Shown: in pieces, positions 1 through 8,484 of the stretch
How the letters are laid out: each line of letters starts with the position of its first letter
Position numbering within the stretch: the stretch's first letter is position 1
Assembly (NCBI RefSeq): GCF_019443745.1
Contig: NZ_CP050948.1
Coordinates: forward strand, 1,364,001 to 1,428,000
Direction of reading: 5' to 3'
Origin: Iamia sp. SCSIO 61187
GTDB taxonomy: Bacteria > Actinomycetota > Acidimicrobiia > Acidimicrobiales > Iamiaceae
DNA: 64,000 nt
Program-made: the position numbers and the translations under genes
The notes under the pieces: generated by a model
The model's database searches: none
What the model was told of the DNA's origin: nothing
Seen by the model: the letters and a program-made list of their open reading frames with translations, nothing else

Positions 1-819
1 CGTCAGGTCGGGGCGCAGGGGGCCCGACGGCAGGGTGGGGGAGTACACCGGGGCCAGGCGGGTGGCCAGGGCCATGGCGTCGGCGCCGACGTCGGCCACC
101 AGGTCCGCGAGCCGCCCCCGCCCGGTCGTGCCCGCCCCCATGGCGGCGATGGCGTCGTAGACGGGCTTCTGCCATGCCTCGCGCTGGTCGGCCCCGTAGA
201 TGCTGCCGCCTGTGTCCATGGCGGTGACGACCGACGTCCGGCCCCGCATGTGGAGCGGGACCGAGGGGCCGACCTGCAGGGCCCGGAGGCCGCCCGCCGA
301 CTCGGGGACGCCGTCGAGCCAGCGCCCGAGCCAGCCGGTGGCCCGCGACGATCCGGCGGTGCCGGCCATCCACGTGGCGGTCGACGAGAAGTGGCTGAAG
401 TCGGACGTCGTCTGGCCCACGCCGCGGACGACGGCGACCTGGCCGGCGTCGTAGCGGGCCTTGAGCTTCGGCAGACGGGGGTTGAGCCCGAGGCCGTCGC
501 CCAGCGTCAGCGGTGCCGTCACGGCCAGGTTCCCGCGGGCTGTCCGGTAGCGGCCGTGGTCGGGGTGGTCCGAGGTCGGCACGACCATGCTCATGCCGTC
601 GTTGCCGCCGCCCAGCTGGAGGACGACGAGGACGCCGTCGGTGGCCGCGATGGGAGTCGCCGCCGCGGCCATGCGGTCCATCCACGACGGGAGCAGGGCC
701 GTGCCGGCGGCGGCGGCGAGGGCGCCCTGGAGGAAGCGGCGGCGGGCGACCTGGCCGGGGATGGCGTCGGCCGGGAGGCTCAGCAGCTCCTGGATCTCTT
801 CGTACTCGAGGTCGGGCAT
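1..819 (-). CDS. DUF1501 family Tat-exported protein (3' end outside window)
   Basis: The visible 273 codons start at ATG 819 and run off the left edge. The N-terminus has a twin-arginine signal (RRRFLQ near residue 26, then an Ala-rich hydrophobic stretch), followed by a segment typical of DUF1501 (VLVLQLGGGNDGMSMVVP). The family is related to the alkaline phosphatase/sulfatase fold and is usually encoded next to a DUF1800 gene, as here. The DUF1800 stop codon lies only 2 nt upstream of this ATG, so translation is probably coupled. The biochemical role of the pair is unknown; export through Tat is inferred from the signal. The family call is firm, the function is not. Confidence 0.85.
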   Translation of the reverse strand, partial: MPDLEYEEIQELLSLPADAIPGQVARRRFLQGALAAAAGTALLPSWMDRMAAAATPIAATDGVLVVLQLGGGNDGMSMVVPTSDHPDHGRYRTARGNLAVTAPLTLGDGLGLNPRLPKLKARYDAGQVAVVRGVGQTTSDFSHFSSTATWMAGTAGSSRATGWLGRWLDGVPESAGGLRALQVGPSVPLHMRGRTSVVTAMDTGGSIYGADQREAWQKPVYDAIAAMGAGTTGRGRLADLVADVGADAMALATRLAPVYSPTLPSGPLRPDLT

Positions 820-821
820 CG

Positions 822-2117
822 TCACGCCAGCTGGTGGTCGGGGGACATCATCATCAGCACGACCAGGCTGGGGACGACCGCCCAGCTGCGTCGGGCCGTC
901 TGCTCACCGCGGACGTAGGCCTCGACGGCGGCCCGGGTGGCGGGGGAGGGGTCGGTGAGGCCGAAGCGCTCGAAGGCGCCCTGGGCGGCGGCGGCCGGGG
1001 TCATCCGGTCGTAGCCGGCGAAGACGCCCCGGTCGCGGGCCTGCCACTGGCAGTGCGACGCGAAGCTGCCGCGCGCCCAGGCGGCCGAGGTGGCCACCCA
1101 CGCCTCGTTGCCCTTCCAGCCGCCGACGTTGGGCGGGCCGTAGAGCTGCTGGCCGCACCGCTCAAGGAACCACTCGGGCCGGGCCACCGAGGCCGGCAGG
1201 TCGAGGGCGCGCATGGTGGCCACCATCCACTCGACCGGGCTCCGCACCAGGCCGGCCCGGACGGTCGGGGACCGGAACTCGGCGTGCAGGAAGAGCGCCC
1301 GCAGGAGGGCCTAGATCTGCATGCCGGAGGCGGCGAAGGCCGACGCGAGCTCGTCGATGACGCCCGGTCCGGGTGGTGGGCCGGCCAGGAAGGCCCACAG
1401 GCGGGTGGCGATGTGGCGGGCGCAGGCCTGCTGCTTGGAGCCGCGCACCATCTCGGTGATCGTCTCGGGGCCGTCCCACCGCCGGGTGATCCCCCAGATC
1501 GTCTTGGGTCCGTCGTCGTGGCGGCCCGGGTACCAGATGTAGGTCTCGCCGACGCTGTCGAACCCGTGGCCGGTCCAAGCCCGGGCCATCTCGGCCACGT
1601 CGGCCTCGGTGTACTGGCCCTGGCCCAGGAGGAACAGCTCCATCAGCTCGCGGGCGAAGTTCTCGTTGGGGTTGCCCACCACGTTCGACTCGTTGTCGAG
1701 GTAGACGAGCATCGCCGGGGACGTGGCCATGGCCTGGGCCAGGTCGTGGAGGTCGCCCACGGCGTGGGTCCGGTAGGTGGCGACCTGGCGGAACACCAGC
1801 CGCATCAGCACCTTGTCCACGCTGCTGGTGAAGAGACCGTGCCAGAACAGCGTCATCTTCTCGACGATGGGCGTCGGCGTGGTCGCCATGCGGTCCGTCC
1901 AGTGCTGCACGCCGGCGACCCACGGCGGGTACCAGGGGTCGGCGCGGTCGTCGACGCGGGCCGGCACGTGGTCGGGCGGGGCGGCCGAGGTGTCGAGGAC
2001 GCGGTCGACCACCGCCGCCCAGGAGGGCCGGGCCACCAGGGCGTCGATCTCGGCGGTCGTGCCCCCGAACCCCGCCCGGCGCAGCAGGTGGGCGACGTCC
2101 GCCCGGGTGAAGTCCAT
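822..2117 (-). pseudogene. DUF1800 family protein interrupted by an in-frame TAG
   Basis: The frame opens at ATG 2117 (MDFTRADVAHLLRRAGFG) and carries the DUF1800 hallmark NENFARELMELFLLG. It reads into TAG at 1311-1313 after 268 residues. The same frame resumes immediately (ALLRALFLHAEFRS, then SPVEWMVATMRAL) and ends with TGA at 822-824. Joined, the product would be 431 residues, close to normal for the family. The amber codon falls between FAASGMQI and ALLRALF, inside conserved sequence, so this is a nonsense mutation or a single-base sequence error rather than two genes. There is no frameshift. The intact DUF1501 partner follows after 2 nt. Confidence 0.8.
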
Positions 2118-2160
2118 CCCCCACCCCGTCGGTCACGGGGAGTGATGCTGAAGCGACGCT

Positions 2161-2192
2161 CCGCGGTTTGGGCCGATCGGCCCACACCGCGG
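2161..2192. terminator. 32-bp near-perfect palindrome, probable terminator
   Basis: CCGCGGTTTGGGCCGA is followed by its near-exact inverted copy, with one mismatched pair. It begins 10 nt beyond the stop of the minus-strand sigma-like gene and lies 44 nt upstream of the DUF1800 ATG, so it most likely ends the former transcript. No T tract follows, as is common in very GC-rich actinobacteria. A role as an operator for the DUF1800 operon is an alternative. Confidence 0.45.
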
Positions 2193-2201
2193 CCGGCGGG
2201 G

Positions 2202-4361
2202 TCAGGTGCTGCGGAGCGAGCGGGCGATGCGGACCAGCTGGTCGGGCGTGACGTCGCCCGACACGGTGAACGCGAGCTGGCCGTCGGCGGCCCACAGCGA
2301 CGGCAGGGCCTGGGGCCCCGTCACCTGGAGGGCGGTGGTCCCCCGGAACGGCCCGCTGTCCAGCTCGACCTCGGTCGGCGTCACCTCGACCCCCTCGGCC
2401 CGGGTGAACGGGTCGTCCCACGGCTGGCCCGCCTCGACCGGCGACGGGCGGAGGGTCACCAGCACCTGCTGGGGCCCCCGGGCGTAGCGGAGGGTGGCGA
2501 TCCGATCGCTCTCGTGGACCGTCACGCCGGCCGGCTCGAAGCCGTCGGGGAGGTACTCGGGGGTCAGCGGGGTCAGGTCCGTGCGCCCGGCGATCTCGGT
2601 GATGCGCACCGGGACGAAGCCCATGTCGGTCGCGTTCGGGGTGCCCGGGGGCAGCTCCTGGTCGAAGTCGTCGACGGCGTCCTGCTGGACCTCGGCGAAG
2701 CGCAGCTCCCGCACCGTCTCGTCGCCGGCGGTCCAGGTGATGCGCACCGGCAGCAGCGAGTCGGCCTCGACGGTGTAGGTCAGGTCGACCTCGTCGGTGA
2801 GCGGTCCCTGGAGGCGGAGCACGTCGCGGCTGCCGAGGGTGTCCTCGACGGGCTCGACGTCGTCGACGGCGGCCAGCGCCCGGGCGGCGATGCCGAGGTC
2901 GTCGAGGGGGGTGGCGTCGCGCGGCGGACCCCCGTCCGGCGGGCCCATGGCCACGCCGATCTCCGACCGCGGCGGGAAGCCGGGGATGGTGTCCTTGAGC
3001 ACGCCGAACTGGGCGTCGTAGGTCGTGAGGCGGTTGATCGTGGTGTCCTGCAGGCGGAACGAGCCATCGGTGCTGGCGAGGATCCGCAGGCTGGCCGGCT
3101 CCTGCCCGAGGGACTCGCGCTCGACGGTGGCCGACCAGGTGCCCCCCTCGGCCAGGACCTCCATGCTGCGGGCGGTCACGTCGGCGACGGTCTGGCCCCG
3201 GACCGGGGACTCGGCCCGGGACGCGGCCAGGTACAGGACGGCGATGGCGGCGGCGAGGACGCCGAGCACGACCAGCACGGCCGCGGTCTTGATCAGCAGG
3301 CCGGCCCAGTGGCGCGGGGCCCGCTGGCGGTCGGCCTCGTCGGCCAGCTCCTCGATCAGGTCGGGGCGCCGGCGCCGGGCCCGCTTCGGGGCCCGCTTCT
3401 GCATGGCGACGGGCGGGGGCTTGGCCGTGGCCAGCGAGGGGGACGGGCCTCCAGGCGCGGGCAGCGAGGGCGGGGGTGCGGCGCGCGGGCCCTCCCGCTC
3501 GGCCCGGAGGCGGCGACCCAGCTCGCGCCAGAACTCGGGCGACGGGGGCTCGGGGGCGAGCTGGCCGGCGTCGTCCTCGTCGACCGGGGGCTCGTCGTCG
3601 TCGGCGGTCGGGGCCTCGACGGTGGAGGGCTCGGTGGCGAGGACGGCGGAGGTGTCGTCGCCCGGCTCACCCAGGTCGGGTCGGCCCTCGTCGTCGTGGC
3701 CCAGGACGTCCATGGCCCCGGTGGGCTCGTCGAGGGCCTCGTCGAGGAGGCGGGCGACCCGCGAGGCCACGGTCGTGACGACCTTGGGGTCGACGCCGAG
3801 GGCGTCGGAGACGGCCTTGATGGGGATGCCGGCCTCGTCGACCAGGCCCCAGATGGCACGCTCCTCGGGGCGGAGGGCGGCGACCGCCAGGCCGAGGGGG
3901 TCGGCGCCCAGGCGGGGGCGGCGGTCCTCGTGCACCGGGCGGCGCCCGGGGGCCGGTGCCTCCCGGCGCTGGTGGCGGCGGAGCTCGTGGCCGCAGGCGA
4001 TCCACACGTGGTGGGTGAGGAAGACGACGGCGTCGGCGGGCCCCTTGCGCCGGGCCCGGTAGGCCCGGACGTAGGCCGCGAGGAGGGTCTGGTCGACGGC
4101 GTGGCCACCCAGGACGAGGTGGGCCAGGCGCCGGCACTCTGGGTCGACCCGCTCGATCAGCGCGGCCCAGGCCTTGTTGCTGCCCTCCCGGGCCGCCGCC
4201 AGCATGCGGTCGGCGGTGGGGTCCACCCCGTCGCCGGGCGGGCGCGGGGGCGCGACGGGGAGCGACGCGGGGGGCGCAGGGGTCGACGGTTGCTGGGGTG
4301 TCGCGGGCACGGTGAGAGGGTGGGCGACGGTCCGCCGTCGCCGGTCCCGAGGATCGCACAT
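2202..4361 (-). CDS. sigma-factor-like / transmembrane / RseB-like sensor fusion protein
   Basis: From ATG 4361 the protein is about 719 residues. Residues ~50-130 resemble a degenerate ECF sigma region 2 (DQTLLAAYVRAYRARR). Residues ~160-210 resemble region 4 with a helix-turn-helix (LRPEERAIWGLVDEAGIPIK). A long acidic/Pro-rich linker follows, then one transmembrane helix at ~354-380 (AAVLVVLGVLAAAIAVLYLA). The ~340-residue C-terminus looks like a RseB/LolA-type domain followed by a DUF4367-like module (YLPDGFEPAGVTVHE; the LSG-type ending is VSGDVTPDQLVRIARSL). A longer reading from 4427 would overlap the divergent transpeptidase start, so the internal ATG is preferred. It may be a one-chain sigma/sensor system. 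DNA binding and function are inferred. Confidence 0.7.
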   Translation of the reverse strand: MCDPRDRRRRTVAHPLTVPATPQQPSTPAPPASLPVAPPRPPGDGVDPTADRMLAAAREGSNKAWAALIERVDPECRRLAHLVLGGHAVDQTLLAAYVRAYRARRKGPADAVVFLTHHVWIACGHELRRHQRREAPAPGRRPVHEDRRPRLGADPLGLAVAALRPEERAIWGLVDEAGIPIKAVSDALGVDPKVVTTVASRVARLLDEALDEPTGAMDVLGHDDEGRPDLGEPGDDTSAVLATEPSTVEAPTADDDEPPVDEDDAGQLAPEPPSPEFWRELGRRLRAEREGPRAAPPPSLPAPGGPSPSLATAKPPPVAMQKRAPKRARRRRPDLIEELADEADRQRAPRHWAGLLIKTAAVLVVLGVLAAAIAVLYLAASRAESPVRGQTVADVTARSMEVLAEGGTWSATVERESLGQEPASLRILASTDGSFRLQDTTINRLTTYDAQFGVLKDTIPGFPPRSEIGVAMGPPDGGPPRDATPLDDLGIAARALAAVDDVEPVEDTLGSRDVLRLQGPLTDEVDLTYTVEADSLLPVRITWTAGDETVRELRFAEVQQDAVDDFDQELPPGTPNATDMGFVPVRITEIAGRTDLTPLTPEYLPDGFEPAGVTVHESDRIATLRYARGPQQVLVTLRPSPVEAGQPWDDPFTRAEGVEVTPTEVELDSGPFRGTTALQVTGPQALPSLWAADGQLAFTVSGDVTPDQLVRIARSLRST

Positions 4362-4425
4362 CGGGGACACGACCCCGGTGCCGTGATGGCCGATCGAGGC
4401 GCTCGTCGGCAAGACTCGCTGGTAC

Positions 4426-5400
4426 ATGCGTCACCGGACCCGCCCCCTGGTCGCCCTCTGGGCCCTTGCCGCCCTCGCCACCACGGCGGTGGCCTGCTCG
4501 GGCGACGACGGCGACACCACCGCCGCCGGCGGGTCGGCCCCGACCACCGAGGCGGTCGAGACCGCCACCGAGGGCGGGGTGACCACCGGGGCGCCCACGA
4601 CCGAGGCCCCCACCACCACCGAGGCCCCGACCACCACCACCGAGGCGCCGACCACGACCACCACGACGGCTCCGCCGCCGCCGGCCGAGCCCGAGCTGCT
4701 CCAGTCCGGCGTCGAGGGGCCCCGCACCCGGGCGCTCCAGGAGGCCCTGGTGCGGCTCGGCTTCGACCCCGGTGAGCCGGACGGCCAGTTCGGGACCAAG
4801 ACCACCCAGGCCGTGTGGGCCTTCCAGGCCCTGCACGGCCTGGCCAAGGACGGCGTCGTCAGCCCCCAGCTCGAGGCCCAGATCGTCGCCGCCCCGCCCC
4901 TCGCCATGCTCCGCCCCGACCTCGGGCCCACCCACACCGAGGTCGACCTCGACCGCCAGGTCCTCCTCGTGTGGGGCGACGGCCAGCTCGAGCTGGTGAC
5001 CCACGTGTCGAGCGGCTCGGGCGTCGCCTACTGCGAGGAGGGCTCGGGCCCCAACGCCGAGCCCGGCCAGCAGTACTGCGGCGACGCCCAGACGCCGCTG
5101 GGGGACTACCGGTACCAGCGCCGCATCGCCGGCGAGCGCCACGCCGCCCTCGGCGTGCTCTACAGCCCGGTGTACTTCAACGGCGGCATCGCCGTGCACG
5201 GCGCCCCGTCGGTGCCGAACCACCCGGCCTCGCACGGCTGCGTGCGCATCCCGATGCACATCTCGACCTACTTCCAGGGGCTGGTCGCCGACGGCGAGCC
5301 CATCGCCGTGTTCCGGGGCGGCAGCGGCCCGGCGGCCCCGGTGCCGCCGCCCGGCGGTCCGGCCGCGCCACCGCCGGCCGGCGCCGAGAACGGGGGGTAG
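4426..5400 (+). CDS. L,D-transpeptidase (YkuD) with peptidoglycan-binding domain
   Basis: The 324-residue protein has a hydrophobic signal ending at a Cys (ALATTAVACSG, possible lipoprotein), a Thr/Pro/Glu-rich spacer (residues ~35-85), a PG_binding_1 domain (~88-150, FDPGEPDGQFGTKTTQAVWA) and a YkuD catalytic domain (~170-310). The active-site signature HGAPSVPNHPASHGCVRIP is intact, with nucleophile Cys near residue 272. It is predicted to form 3-3 cross-links or attach proteins to peptidoglycan outside the membrane. The C-terminus is Pro/Ala/Gly-rich. The metalloprotease-like gene follows after 3 nt, indicating an operon. The spacer repeats (TTTEAPTTTTEAP) are low complexity, not a mobile repeat. 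Confidence 0.92.
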   Translation: MRHRTRPLVALWALAALATTAVACSGDDGDTTAAGGSAPTTEAVETATEGGVTTGAPTTEAPTTTEAPTTTTEAPTTTTTTAPPPPAEPELLQSGVEGPRTRALQEALVRLGFDPGEPDGQFGTKTTQAVWAFQALHGLAKDGVVSPQLEAQIVAAPPLAMLRPDLGPTHTEVDLDRQVLLVWGDGQLELVTHVSSGSGVAYCEEGSGPNAEPGQQYCGDAQTPLGDYRYQRRIAGERHAALGVLYSPVYFNGGIAVHGAPSVPNHPASHGCVRIPMHISTYFQGLVADGEPIAVFRGGSGPAAPVPPPGGPAAPPPAGAENGG

Positions 5401-5403
5401 GGC

Positions 5404-6921
5404 GTGGCCGACTGGCCCAGCTCGCCGCCCGTGGCCGATCGCGCCGAGCCGTCCCCCGGCGGGGGGACCGGCCTCCAGGTCGGGGGCGCCCGCTACCCGG
5501 ACCGTCCGCCCGAGCACTGGCCGGCCTACGCCCCCCCACCGGCGTCGGCGTGGGGCGTGCCCGCCGGGCCGCCCCCACCGGGTCCCGACGGCGGGGGGCC
5601 GCGGCCGTGGCCCGTCGCCGCCGCCGTCCTCGCCATCGTGGTGGTGCTGGGCCTGGTGATCGTCGGCGTCGGTGCCGTCGTGTCCTCGTCCGACGACGCC
5701 CAGGACGAGGCGACCGACACCACCATCGACCTCAGCGACCCGGAGATCACCGCGCCCCCCTCGGAGGAGCCCATCCAGCCGACGCTGCCGAACATGCCGT
5801 CGCTGCCCGAGCTGACGCCGGGCGGCCCCGACCCGGCCGAGCAGGCCCGCCCCCTCGCCGAGGTCCTCCCCGAGATCATCGACTTCGTCGAGGAGACGCG
5901 GGGCCAGGAGTTCCGGACCGACCCCGTCGTCCAGGCCGTGCCCGACGACGAGTTCGTCGGGCTCCTCGAGGACGCCCAGGCCGAGGAGGCCGACGCCCTG
6001 GTCGCCGCGGGCGTCACCGACGCCGCCCTCGGGCTGATCCCGCCGGGCACCGACCTGGCCGCCATCGCCGCCGAGGCCGGGGCCGTCAGCGTGCTCGGCT
6101 TCTACGACCCCGAGACCGACGAGCTCTACGTCAAGGGCGACGTCATCACCCCGTTCGTGCAGACGGTGATCGCCCACGAGCTGACCCACGCCCTCGACGA
6201 CCAGGTCTTCGACCTGGGTCGCCTCGACGCCATGGTGGAGGCCGGCGACGAGTCCGCCTTCGGCTTCCTCGCCCTGGTCGAGGGGACGGCCAGCTTCGTG
6301 GGCGACGCCTACCGGGCCCAGCTCTCGCCCGAGGACGCCGCCGCCGCCGACGCCGAGGAGCTGGCCCTCGGGTTCGACCAGCTGCCGTCGCTGATCGACA
6401 TCCCGCCCGCGTACCTCGTCGAGAGCCTGGTCCCCTACGCCTCGGGCCAGCGGTTCGTCGAGGCGCTCCTCGACGCCGGGGGCACCACCGCCGTCGACGC
6501 GGCGTACATGGACCCGCCCACCACGAGCGAGCAGGTCCTCGACCCCGCCGTCTACGAGGCGGGCGAGGAGGCGGTGGACCTGAACGACCTCGTCGCGCCG
6601 GGCGAGGTGGTCGACGAGGGGACCTTCGGGGCGGCCGACCTGCGCCTGCTCGAGGTGGTGTCGGACCCGATGTCGGCCCTGGTCGACCCGGACGTGGGCC
6701 TGCTCGAGCCCTTCGAGGGCTTCGGCGGCGGGCAGTACGTGAGCTGGACCGAGGGGGGCGAGTCGTGCGTCCTGCTCGAGGCGGTCGGCGACGACGCCGC
6801 CGGCAGCGCCGCCATCGCCGACGCCCTCGACGCCTGGGCGGCGGCCGCCCCGGGCGCGTCGGTGGGGTCCCGGGTCGGCGGCAACGGGCTCGACGTCATC
6901 ACCGCCACGCGCTGCGCCTGA
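5404..6921 (+). CDS. membrane-anchored zinc-metalloprotease-like protein
   Basis: The 505-residue product starts at GTG 5404. It has a Pro-rich cytoplasmic N-terminus (~1-70), one transmembrane helix (AAAVLAIVVVLGLVIVGVGAV) and a large extracytoplasmic domain. That domain contains the zinc-binding motif HELTH (residues 258-262, VIAHELTHALDDQ) and, about 30 residues later, EGTASF, whose Glu could be the third zinc ligand (gluzincin-like arrangement). No family name can be given with certainty. It is co-transcribed with the L,D-transpeptidase, so a cell-envelope maturation role is plausible. The many Asp/Glu residues suggest a soluble secreted domain. Confidence 0.7.
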   Translation: MADWPSSPPVADRAEPSPGGGTGLQVGGARYPDRPPEHWPAYAPPPASAWGVPAGPPPPGPDGGGPRPWPVAAAVLAIVVVLGLVIVGVGAVVSSSDDAQDEATDTTIDLSDPEITAPPSEEPIQPTLPNMPSLPELTPGGPDPAEQARPLAEVLPEIIDFVEETRGQEFRTDPVVQAVPDDEFVGLLEDAQAEEADALVAAGVTDAALGLIPPGTDLAAIAAEAGAVSVLGFYDPETDELYVKGDVITPFVQTVIAHELTHALDDQVFDLGRLDAMVEAGDESAFGFLALVEGTASFVGDAYRAQLSPEDAAAADAEELALGFDQLPSLIDIPPAYLVESLVPYASGQRFVEALLDAGGTTAVDAAYMDPPTTSEQVLDPAVYEAGEEAVDLNDLVAPGEVVDEGTFGAADLRLLEVVSDPMSALVDPDVGLLEPFEGFGGGQYVSWTEGGESCVLLEAVGDDAAGSAAIADALDAWAAAAPGASVGSRVGGNGLDVITATRCA

Positions 6922-6992
6922 GCTCGGCAGCTGCCGCACCGCGTGGACGCCGCAGCCCCTCGACGTCCGGGTCGGTCCATAAGGTCGGCGCC

Positions 6993-7781
6993 ATGAGCGA
7001 CACGTCCCCGCGCCCCGACCCCCTCGCCGCGTTCCGCCTCCACGGTCGGACCGCCGTCGTCACCGGGGCGTCGGCCGGGCTCGGCGCCCACTTCGCCCGG
7101 GTGCTCCACGCTGCCGGGGCCCACGTGGTGCTGGCCGCCCGGCGCGTCGAGCGGGTCGAGGCCCTGGCCGCCGAGCTGGTCGACCGGGCGACCCCCATCG
7201 CCGTCGACGTCACCTCCGACGACGACCTGGTCGCCCTGGCCGAGCTGGGTGCGTCGGTCGGCGGCGGGGCCGTCGACGTGCTGGTGAACAACGCCGGGAT
7301 CGGTGCCCCCCAACCGGCCGAGACCGAGCCCATGGAGGTGTTCCGCACCGTCGTGGACGTCAACCTCAACGCCCTGTTCCGCCTGAGCCAGCTGGTCGCC
7401 GGGCCCATGATCGCGGCGGGGCGGGGGAGCATCGTCAACGTGGCGTCGATGCTGGGCTCGGTCGCCGCCGCCCCCATCAAGCAGGCGTCCTACTGCGCCT
7501 CAAAGGGGGCGGTGGTGAACCTGAGCCGGGAGCTGGGGTGCCAGTGGGCCCGGAAGGGTGTGCGGGTCAACGCCCTGGCGCCGGGGTGGTTCCCGAGCGA
7601 GATGACCGACGAGATGTGGACCGACGACTCGTCCACCACCTTCGTCCGCCAGCACTGCCCGCTGGGACGGCGGGGCGAGCTCCACGAGCTCGACGGCGCC
7701 CTCCTGTTCCTCGCCTCCGACGCCTCGAGCTACGTCACCGGCAGCGTCCTCACCGTCGACGGCGGCTGGACGGCCCGCTGA
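6993..7781 (+). CDS. short-chain dehydrogenase/reductase (SDR)
   Basis: A 262-residue classical SDR starting at ATG 6993. It shows TGASAGLG (NAD(P) binding), the NNAG motif (VLVNNAGIG), catalytic Ser (VNVASMLGS), YxxxK (YCASKGAVV) and the C-terminal SSYVTGSVLTVDGGW. The substrate cannot be read from sequence. It stands alone between the protease gene and a repeat-rich gap, but the neighbouring steroid-type locus makes a hydroxy-acyl or steroid alcohol plausible. An upstream 7-codon-scale gap of about 70 nt would hold the promoter. Confidence 0.88.
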   Translation: MSDTSPRPDPLAAFRLHGRTAVVTGASAGLGAHFARVLHAAGAHVVLAARRVERVEALAAELVDRATPIAVDVTSDDDLVALAELGASVGGGAVDVLVNNAGIGAPQPAETEPMEVFRTVVDVNLNALFRLSQLVAGPMIAAGRGSIVNVASMLGSVAAAPIKQASYCASKGAVVNLSRELGCQWARKGVRVNALAPGWFPSEMTDEMWTDDSSTTFVRQHCPLGRRGELHELDGALLFLASDASSYVTGSVLTVDGGWTAR

Positions 7782-7890
7782 CACGGACGCAACGGGACGC
7801 AACGTGCCAGGAGCGCGAGCGGACAGGCGTGGCCACGACGCCGGCCGGTGCCGTCACGCTCATCGGAGCGACCTCCGTCGCCATCCTCGG

Positions 7891-8009
7891 TTCTGTTCGC
7901 GCCAGGCGACATCGGTGTCCGGCAGCGGTGTCAGAACGGCGATGGCCGCCTCGGCGGTCGTTCTGTTCGCGCCAGGCGACATCGGTGTCCGGTCGCGGTG
8001 TCAGAACGG
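7891..8009. repeat. two tandem 49-bp repeats, 70-bp period
   Basis: Copies at 7891-7939 and 7961-8009 are almost identical (one 3-base difference, CAG versus TCG). They are separated by a unique 21-bp spacer. Each copy starts with TTCTGTTCGCGCCAGGCGAC and ends with GTGTCAGAACGG, so GTTCTG/CAGAAC bracket the unit as an inverted repeat. Internal CGCCAGGCG is itself palindromic. The repeats fill most of the 304-bp gene-free gap 7782-8085. The rest of the gap shows only a decayed TGCCAGG-type element near 7790-7815 and the TetR operator at 8067. Confidence 0.85.
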
Positions 8010-8066
8010 TGCCGGCGGCCACGACAGGCACGGTCCGTCCACGGGAGCGGCCCCGCAGACAGGCGT

Positions 8067-8082
8067 CTGGACTACTGTCCAG
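8067..8082 (+). promoter_or_regulatory. TetR-type operator overlapping a leaderless promoter
   Basis: The 16-bp inverted repeat CTGGACTACTGTCCAG (6-bp arms, 4-bp centre) recurs exactly at 9224-9239 in front of the TetR gene. Its centre contains TACTGT (8073-8078), a plausible -10 hexamer 7 nt before ATG 8086, which would give a leaderless mRNA. Repressor binding would cover the -10 box. Assignment to the TetR encoded at 9244 rests on the shared site and adjacency. Confidence 0.75.
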
Positions 8083-8085
8083 GTG

Positions 8086-8484
8086 ATGATGGAGAGCGAC
8101 CCCGAGAAGCGGCGCGCCGGCCTGGAGAAGATGGCCGAGGTCTACGGGTGGGAGGTGTCCGACGGCGACGGCGACTTCTTCGGCTACACCGTCGAGCACC
8201 TCTTCGGCGAGGTCTGGCAGCGCGACGCCCTGTCGATGCGGGACCGCCGCCTGCTGCTGCTCGGCCTGCTGGTGGGCAACGCGGACCACGACGTGGTGCC
8301 GATCCAGCTGGCGGCCGCCTTCGGCAACGACGAGCTCGACGCCGACCAGCTGCGCGAGCTGGCCGTGTTCCTGGCCCACTACGCCGGCTGGCCCGCCGGC
8401 GCCCGGCTGTTCGGCCAGGTCGAGAAGGTGCTCGCCGACGCGGCCAAGGCCGCCGCCCGCGCCGCCGAGGCGGAGGGCCCGTGA
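8086..8484 (+). CDS. carboxymuconolactone-decarboxylase-family (CMD) protein
   Basis: A 132-residue CMD/AhpD-fold protein with an Ala-rich tail. LSMRDRRLLLLGLLVGNADHD and LRELAVFLAHYAGWPAGARL match the two conserved helices of gamma-carboxymuconolactone decarboxylases. The CxxC pair of the AhpD branch is absent, so peroxidase activity is unlikely. GTG 8083, ATG 8086 and ATG 8089 are in frame; ATG 8086 is chosen because the predicted transcript begins there. The M. tuberculosis cyp51 region also carries a CMD gene (Rv0771, from memory). It overlaps the next gene by 4 nt (GTGA). The reaction is unknown; a lactone or ring-cleavage step in steroid/terpenoid breakdown is an inference. Confidence 0.8.
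   Translation: MMESDPEKRRAGLEKMAEVYGWEVSDGDGDFFGYTVEHLFGEVWQRDALSMRDRRLLLLGLLVGNADHDVVPIQLAAAFGNDELDADQLRELAVFLAHYAGWPAGARLFGQVEKVLADAAKAAARAAEAEGP

Noticed and set aside
1311-1313. Recoding of TAG (pyrrolysine) in DUF1800.
   Set aside because: No pyl genes are visible, DUF1800 is not known to use pyrrolysine, and a single isolated event is better explained by mutation or sequence error.
4585-4680. ACC/GCC-rich repeats in the transpeptidase gene as a mobile repeat.
   Set aside because: They encode a Thr/Glu/Pro-rich wall-spanning linker that is common in secreted actinobacterial proteins.
513-4775. A 1,420-codon open frame on the plus strand.
   Set aside because: It is antisense to the DUF1800 and sigma-like genes, lacks any domain, is Gly/Arg/Pro-rich as expected from mirrored GC-rich codons, and runs through known gene boundaries.
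3667-6939. A 1,090-codon open frame on the minus strand.
   Set aside because: It lies opposite the transpeptidase and protease genes, has no recognisable domain and is a third-position GC artefact.
7891-8009. Possible CRISPR array.
   Set aside because: Only two repeats of 49 bp with one 21-bp spacer, no cas genes and no repeat-spacer regularity beyond that.
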